A stretch of DNA of 60,534 bases from Candidatus Poseidoniales archaeon (GTDB lineage Archaea > Thermoplasmatota > Poseidoniia > Poseidoniales > Poseidoniaceae). Of this stretch, positions 55,475 through 60,534 are shown piece by piece. Made by a program: the position numbers and the translations under genes. Positions within the stretch are counted from its first letter, which is position 1. Each line of letters starts with the position of its first letter. The notes beneath the pieces were generated by a model, which searched no databases, was not told the DNA's origin, and saw only the letters and a list, made by a program, of their open reading frames with translations. The stretch spans positions 96,137-156,670 of the forward strand of contig QQRY01000057.1 in the NCBI GenBank assembly GCA_003602575.1. Reading direction: 5' to 3'.

Positions 55475-56257
55475 TCATGCACCCCATCTATTCTGTGTAT
55501 CGCTTACTGCGCCCCATTTTAACATTGGAGTCAGCATTACTCCAAGAGGGGTTAATTCGATGGCATGCTTAGCCCTACTGTGAGAAGTTCCCCTCATTTT
55601 TACTACTTGTAAAAATCTTAGCAAGTGACCCATTCGCTCTACATCTCCAAGTACGATAATTCCATCTGCAATTGCTTCTTCAACACCAAAAGATGACCAA
55701 TGTGCGTTTTCGGTAGCAGAGGTAATCTCTGCGATCAAAATTGTTGTGCAGCCTAGAGTTGCTAACTTTTTACCAAGTGTAAACAAGAAGTCTCGAATCA
55801 ACTGCTCGGATTTAATCTTATAACAAAGCGTAGTTACCGAATCGATAACCAATCTAGTGACACCAATTGTATTGACAATGTCCACTATGGCTTTAATCAA
55901 AGAATGAACATCATCTAAATCGAAAGACGACTTTTCCAATCCCAGCCAAGAGTATAGAACGTCCATATCAAATACATTTATCAGGCCTGAATCTACCATT
56001 TTAACATCAAAGAATTGAAATTGCCTGATGTTTTCAAGAAGTTTTACAGAGGGTTCAGTAGCGGTGAAATGGGCACATGCCTCGCCAGCATCGGCTCCTC
56101 TGACTAAAAATTCCATGCCTAGAGTGGTCTTTCCTGAACCACAGGTTCCTGAAGCCAAAACTGTTGAACCATAGGGTATGCCACCTCTTAGAATTTCATC
56201 TAGACCATGCACGCCTGTAATGCATCGGTCTCGGGAATATTGGCCGGCTGGTTGCAT
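55475..56257 (-). CDS. KaiC/Rad55-type RecA-superfamily ATPase
   Basis: 260 residues, complete. CITGVHGLDEILRGGIPYGS leads to Walker A SGTCGSGKTTLGMEF, the ATEPSVKLLENI region that replaces the usual EE, and Walker B VTRLVIDSVTTL. The KMRGTSH element and AIELTPLGVML end match archaeal KaiC-like proteins. Members include regulators and the ArlH archaellum ATPase regulator. No archaellum or type IV pilus motor gene is visible here. First gene of the three-gene cluster, it probably supplies ATPase activity to the degenerate paralogues. Upstream, on the same strand after 89 bases, is the pilin-like gene. Confidence 0.88.
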   Translation of the reverse strand: MQPAGQYSRDRCITGVHGLDEILRGGIPYGSTVLASGTCGSGKTTLGMEFLVRGADAGEACAHFTATEPSVKLLENIRQFQFFDVKMVDSGLINVFDMDVLYSWLGLEKSSFDLDDVHSLIKAIVDIVNTIGVTRLVIDSVTTLCYKIKSEQLIRDFLFTLGKKLATLGCTTILIAEITSATENAHWSSFGVEEAIADGIIVLGDVERMGHLLRFLQVVKMRGTSHSRAKHAIELTPLGVMLTPMLKWGAVSDTQNRWGA

Positions 56258-56346
56258 GGGGAACAGTTAGGCTAAATCGCTTAGGTTCATGAAGCATACG
56301 CCCAAGTAGGCTAAAATTACATGAGTTTCAATGCAGTTAATCAAAC

Positions 56347-57423
56347 CTAATTTCCAGGACTAGGTTGTGAAGGTATGAACCAATCTGAAGAAGAAGCTGG
56401 GATGTTGCCATTCCATTCCAATGTTTGACTGGGTGTAAGGAAAAATCCTGTATCTCCGCCCCATTCAACTCTAAAAATCTCAAATGGTCTAAATTCAGAT
56501 AGTTGCGTATAACTCAGTTTTACTATCCCACCTCCATCATCAAGGCCGCTGATTGAACCAACGCCCAAAAAACCGGATTGACCCAAATCAATCACTTGGG
56601 TCGCATTTCCTACGTCTTGAGAAAGAGCATCACCGGTGAATAAAGTAGTCGAATGACCCTTTAAAACTCCCTCTTTTAGAAGTATATTGGTTTCCCCGGA
56701 AGGCGAAATATGATTAAAACTCCAACCTTCTAGAGATATTGCGAAATCATTAGGGTTGGAAACTTCAATCCACTCTGGGCTACCTGAAACCGAGCGAGGA
56801 CTTATTTCGGTAATGTGTAATGAATTTGATTTACGCCCTCCATCATGGACTTCTAATATCAATTGAATTTTTTCAGCCCCATCCTGGAAGGTCACTGACG
56901 CACTAGATGATGTTTGAGCTGTATTACGAGGAGTTCCACCTTCAAATAATACTAAATTATTTCTTGAGGAATTATCACTATCGATAATTTTTATTTCGAT
57001 AAATAAACTTAGCCCGTCATCTAGCCCAAGTCCCTTTACCATTCCATCTTCAGTTACATTGGAAAGTGAACTAACTCTATCAAAATCTAATTCTCCGTCT
57101 AGCATTAGTCCGACTTGGACTACACCATTATCAAGTTCATTAGCACTAACATCATGCCACTCAGTTGTAGCATTTTCATAATCAAGATTTGAATCTAACA
57201 TTGGAACAAACCAGCCGCTGTTTGATGTCATACGGTCAAGCCCATTGTATGCTGCACGATCGATTCGATCTACTGAGGTGTCGTTAGAACCCATTTCTAG
57301 TTGTGCCAAAGAGAGAAATGCTGTCAAAATCATCAAAAATAATGTGAAAGCTGAAAGAAATTCAATAACTGCAGTCAAACCATTTTCATCTCTTTGAAGA
57401 GAATGTTGAGACTGCTTGCGCAT
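56347..57423 (-). CDS. Pilin-like protein with lamin-tail domain
   Basis: 358 residues. A basic N-terminus with RDENGLTAVIEFLSAFTLFL resembles archaeal type IV pilin or archaellin-like signal anchors, where a polar stretch ends in Glu or Gly before a hydrophobic helix. The rest is extracellular. Residues of about 205-290 form a lamin-tail (LTD) beta-sandwich: SLHITEISPRSVSGSPEWIEVSNPNDFAISLEGWSFN (in part). The C-terminal end is Trp/Pro-rich. A prepilin peptidase site is not certain. It is divergent from the large surface protein (123-base gap), and the KaiC-like cluster lies downstream on the same strand. Confidence 0.75.
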   Translation of the reverse strand: MRKQSQHSLQRDENGLTAVIEFLSAFTLFLMILTAFLSLAQLEMGSNDTSVDRIDRAAYNGLDRMTSNSGWFVPMLDSNLDYENATTEWHDVSANELDNGVVQVGLMLDGELDFDRVSSLSNVTEDGMVKGLGLDDGLSLFIEIKIIDSDNSSRNNLVLFEGGTPRNTAQTSSSASVTFQDGAEKIQLILEVHDGGRKSNSLHITEISPRSVSGSPEWIEVSNPNDFAISLEGWSFNHISPSGETNILLKEGVLKGHSTTLFTGDALSQDVGNATQVIDLGQSGFLGVGSISGLDDGGGIVKLSYTQLSEFRPFEIFRVEWGGDTGFFLTPSQTLEWNGNIPASSSDWFIPSQPSPGN

Positions 57424-57546
57424 GTTAGTGGTAAGTGTGAGTAATTCAAGAGGTTACCGATTGACACACATGATTGGGTCTGATTTTAGCCACTTTTTGG
57501 CAATTCGAAGCGATGAGTCTTTGAATGTTCAATGAGAGGAAGGTGT

Positions 57547-60516
57547 ATGAGTGCAGTCCACAAGCGGCTAAATGGCAACCGGAAAAGTTGCTTCTCGTTC
57601 GTGTTGTTACTGCTGTTTAGTTCACTTTCAGGTATTGCTATGACGCCAAATGCGGAAGCTGCCGCTAATGGGGATTTAGGAATTGTTTCTACTGTCTATC
57701 CTTTAGAGGATACATGGATTGCTGCATATGACTCTATTAAATTCCAGGTTGAGATTGAAAATTTCCATGCAGCGCCTTCCCCTTCAGGCAGAGTACTAGA
57801 CTGGTATGTGTGTGAAGGAGTTAAAGCTTCAAATTTATGTATTAGTTCAAGTGTAAAAGATGGAAGTATTACGATAAGTTCAATTTTACCTGGCATAGTT
57901 GAAACTATTGAATCTCCTACTTTTTTCAATCCAAATGGATTCAATGGTTTAATGACAATAGTGTACAAGTTTGATCAGTTTGATTTTGACTCCAATAATG
58001 ATGTGTTCTCATTTACAGTCAACTCATCAACAAGTTTTACAGATATAAAAATGAATGAAGAGATTAATATTCTAGATGACATTGATAATCTTGCTATTCA
58101 TGAAGGACAACCAATCATAAATTCGAATACGACTTACACATTTCAATTTGATGGTTATTCACATCTATGTGGGTCTTGTCAAATTAATTCTAGCATAGGA
58201 TGGGAGTTATGGAATATAGAATCGGGAGAGAAAATTTCCGACTCAATGGTCAATTACTCTAATTTCCCTAAATATGGATATTACAAATCATTTTCCATTC
58301 CACTACCTGAGTTTCAACATAATGAAACCGGAGAATTTTTGATCAAATATGGGATGTTTGAATCGCAAGGTAGCCCTAACAATGACATGGTTACAGATAA
58401 TAACATAAAGCAAGAGATAATATCCATTGATAATCAAATAGATGTTGTTCTAAGTCAGATGTATCCATCCCATAATCCATCATCGCAAGAATATTATTTC
58501 GGAGAAGGTATGCTTACTGCGCAACTATTGAATGATGGCAATAAATCTGTACATAATCTAAGTACTACCATGGAAGTTTTTAATGCTGTAAATGAATTAC
58601 AAACTATTGACACTTGCCTAATAGAAGTAATTCACCCAGGCGATACATTTACCTGTTATTTTGATATATTCACTAGCGGGGTGTTTTTAGACTTAATCGT
58701 AACAATTCCAACTATCACTGAAGATGGTACTGATGATGTTACAGAGAATAATGTTATCGAAGAAAATACGGAGATAGTAATCCCTTCACTGAGTGGCTAC
58801 ATAGTCAATAATAACGAAAAAGCATGGTATACTAACATAGATCAAATAAGTCTTACAGGTAATGCTAATTTATTCGCCCCTGGGCCAGTTAATTATTCTT
58901 GGTGGTATGCAGGAATAATCAATTTAGGATATGGTAAAAATCTCACAATTGATTCTAGCTCATTAGGTCTTGGAGAGCACGTAATCAGGCTAACAGTGCG
59001 TGATATTTTTGGTAATACCGAGAATATTTTTGAAGTTGTGAATGTATATTATTACTCGGAAGAAGACAATTCTCCAGAATATATAGCCTCTGGAGTAACC
59101 ACTGAAGAATCATCGATAATAACCGAAAAGATGTTACCAATTATTGGAGAAACATATGGCGTAGGTAACGGTAAATCTCCTCTTTTGATAATGTCATTCG
59201 ACATAATTAGAGAATCTGATAACTCAAGCCTCTTTACCGGCTCTAATTGGATGGATATTGAACTGAATATGTCATATTTATTACTTGATTCAATTCCATT
59301 TAGTTCATTAGAGATTAGAACACTAGATAACTTTGAAGATACAACTTGGGAGGTTTACCAGGGTTCTGATCCAGTACTAGATACTGTTAATGAAAATATT
59401 TCTTTAACAATTTATGATAGCATGACCATACTGGTTATTGGACAAATAAATACTCCTTATGTATTTGCAGATAATTTTTCTACTTCGTTGATTGAAGGTG
59501 GCAAATTTAGATTAGACTGGACTCCTACTGGAGATGTAAACAATGACTACATAGGAGGATGGAACATCTATCAATTAGCATTGCCTGAAACAGGAGGGAC
59601 TGTATTTCCTTCTTCGAACCAAAATTTCAATCAATTAGTTTGGGATGATTTGACTACAGATTCATTTAGAATGTTCTTACCGATTGAAGAATCTCACTGG
59701 CTAGATTCTTTCAAAGTTGAAGATGGTTTTTGCTCATCTTATGCCATAGTACCCGTAGACAGACAAGGTATACCTTACTTTGAAAGGGCAAATGTCACCG
59801 TTGACGAGAATGGGGACGGTACTTATCTATGCGGGGACAACACTCCCCCAGAATCAAATGTAATTCAATTCAATCATGCTTGGGAATTTACTAATAGTAG
59901 TGATTGCTATAAGATTCGAAATGATTGGTCAATGTGCTATTCTGTAGAAATTAATTGGATTTGGCCAGAGCACGAAATAGATGGTAATGTGACTTGGAAT
60001 CTATATAGAATAGAGCAGAAACCTAATGGCATTGACATTTCACTAGCAACGCCTATTTTAGCCGACATTCAAGCAACTCCACTACAGCCTGGAAATTTCA
60101 CTGAGTACGGCTGGGAAGATGATGGAATTAGGCCGCAACGGACTTATTACTATATTTTGACGCCAGTAGACTGGGTAGGTAATGAAAAGGTAGTAATCCA
60201 GTTCCCATCACCAAACGTTGAAAGAGTGTATATTGAAGATGATTGGTGGTCTTATTATCAACACCTGATTCCAGTTCCACCTGAACCTGAAGAACCGCCC
60301 TTAGGCAATGAATGGCTCGGAAACTTTAGTGAGAGTTTAGAGCAGGATGAATTCAAGTATGCAGGAATCGTTGTATTGCTAACTTTATGTATCTCTTTGA
60401 TAATGCTCCCACTGATAATAAAGAAACGAAAGCGCCTAAACAGAGTCATCAATGCTAGAAATAGACAGAAACTGACAGATTCTATGGCTGATGAGTTCGA
60501 TGATTTCTTCGATTAA
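57547..60516 (+). CDS. Large secreted surface protein, C-terminally anchored
   Basis: 989 residues. A signal peptide (SFVLLLLFSSLSGIAMTP, with a NAEAA cleavage region) precedes a long extracellular part with many sequons and several Ig-like/beta-sandwich segments (VEIENFHAAPSPSGRVLD, VINNNEKAWYT-like stretches, NVTWNLYRIEQ). It ends with a transmembrane helix (GIVVLLTLCISLIMLPLII) and a basic cytoplasmic tail. The ATG at 57547 is preceded by GGAAGGTG; the upstream ATG at 57532 is the track start. There are cysteine pairs that could form disulfides. No catalytic motif was found. It could be an S-layer or adhesin-like component; the exact role is unknown. Confidence 0.85.
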   Translation: MSAVHKRLNGNRKSCFSFVLLLLFSSLSGIAMTPNAEAAANGDLGIVSTVYPLEDTWIAAYDSIKFQVEIENFHAAPSPSGRVLDWYVCEGVKASNLCISSSVKDGSITISSILPGIVETIESPTFFNPNGFNGLMTIVYKFDQFDFDSNNDVFSFTVNSSTSFTDIKMNEEINILDDIDNLAIHEGQPIINSNTTYTFQFDGYSHLCGSCQINSSIGWELWNIESGEKISDSMVNYSNFPKYGYYKSFSIPLPEFQHNETGEFLIKYGMFESQGSPNNDMVTDNNIKQEIISIDNQIDVVLSQMYPSHNPSSQEYYFGEGMLTAQLLNDGNKSVHNLSTTMEVFNAVNELQTIDTCLIEVIHPGDTFTCYFDIFTSGVFLDLIVTIPTITEDGTDDVTENNVIEENTEIVIPSLSGYIVNNNEKAWYTNIDQISLTGNANLFAPGPVNYSWWYAGIINLGYGKNLTIDSSSLGLGEHVIRLTVRDIFGNTENIFEVVNVYYYSEEDNSPEYIASGVTTEESSIITEKMLPIIGETYGVGNGKSPLLIMSFDIIRESDNSSLFTGSNWMDIELNMSYLLLDSIPFSSLEIRTLDNFEDTTWEVYQGSDPVLDTVNENISLTIYDSMTILVIGQINTPYVFADNFSTSLIEGGKFRLDWTPTGDVNNDYIGGWNIYQLALPETGGTVFPSSNQNFNQLVWDDLTTDSFRMFLPIEESHWLDSFKVEDGFCSSYAIVPVDRQGIPYFERANVTVDENGDGTYLCGDNTPPESNVIQFNHAWEFTNSSDCYKIRNDWSMCYSVEINWIWPEHEIDGNVTWNLYRIEQKPNGIDISLATPILADIQATPLQPGNFTEYGWEDDGIRPQRTYYYILTPVDWVGNEKVVIQFPSPNVERVYIEDDWWSYYQHLIPVPPEPEEPPLGNEWLGNFSESLEQDEFKYAGIVVLLTLCISLIMLPLIIKKRKRLNRVINARNRQKLTDSMADEFDDFFD

Positions 60517-60534
60517 TATGGCGCGGCAGGGGAG

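Overview
The window looks like a chromosomal segment of a marine planktonic euryarchaeon of the Marine Group II type (Candidatus Poseidoniales). This placement is inferred from gene content, not from a database search. Archaeal information-processing genes (Orc1/Cdc6, ribosomal protein S6e, aIF2 gamma, Dph2, DUF357, an A-type ATP synthase) sit beside genes of bacterial type (gyrB, class II CCA-adding enzyme, SMC-ScpA-ScpB, class II HMG-CoA reductase). The DNA is AT-rich. Many large secreted or surface-anchored proteins and peptidases are present, which fits a protein-degrading heterotroph. Gene density is very high, and I see no insertion sequences, phage genes, CRISPR arrays, rRNA or tRNA.

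Layout. 1-9.2 kb: 5' part of gyrB, a divergent aroD, then cell-surface genes: a small anchored protein, a 1400-residue PKD-repeat metalloprotease and an M28 peptidase. 9.2-14.9 kb: a membrane protein with a carboxypeptidase-regulatory-like domain, a thymidylate-kinase fusion, a DUF2085 membrane protein, a small membrane protein, a Bat-type HTH regulator and a PCMT-like methyltransferase. 14.9-20.8 kb: HEAT-repeat protein, M61 peptidase with PDZ, ParB/SerK-like protein, CCA-adding enzyme and an EF-hand protein. 20.7-27.7 kb: acyl-CoA dehydrogenase, GcvH-like protein, phosphoribosyltransferase, Dph2, Orc1/Cdc6, then the S6e-aIF2 gamma-PIN cluster. 27.7-30.8 kb: an overlapping minus-strand operon of an AAA/winged-helix protein, a beta-propeller protein and DUF357. 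31-44 kb: class II HMG-CoA reductase behind a repeat-rich promoter, the smc-scpA-scpB operon, a membrane/zinc protein, nadB, panE and an apparently inactive site-2-protease homologue. 44.4-53.2 kb: a complete A-type ATP synthase operon (H-I-K-E-C-F-A-B-D in transcription order). 53.3-60.5 kb: a UbiE-like methyltransferase, three tandem KaiC/RecA-like genes of which only one keeps its P-loop, a pilin-like lamin-tail protein and a large divergent surface protein.

The most unusual feature is an EF-hand calcium-binding pair, flanked by histidine clusters, inserted into the stator/membrane subunit I of the ATP synthase, at the junction between its cytosolic domain and its membrane domain. The same type of EF-hand pair, with a matching PPxW-like linker, occurs in a separate protein in the window. 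This suggests calcium input to the ATP synthase, which I do not know to have been described. Other items of note are an S2P homologue that has lost its metal-binding residues, the KaiC-like triad with two degenerate members, an apparent ATT start for scpB, and an 11-bp-spaced repeat cluster upstream of HMG-CoA reductase.
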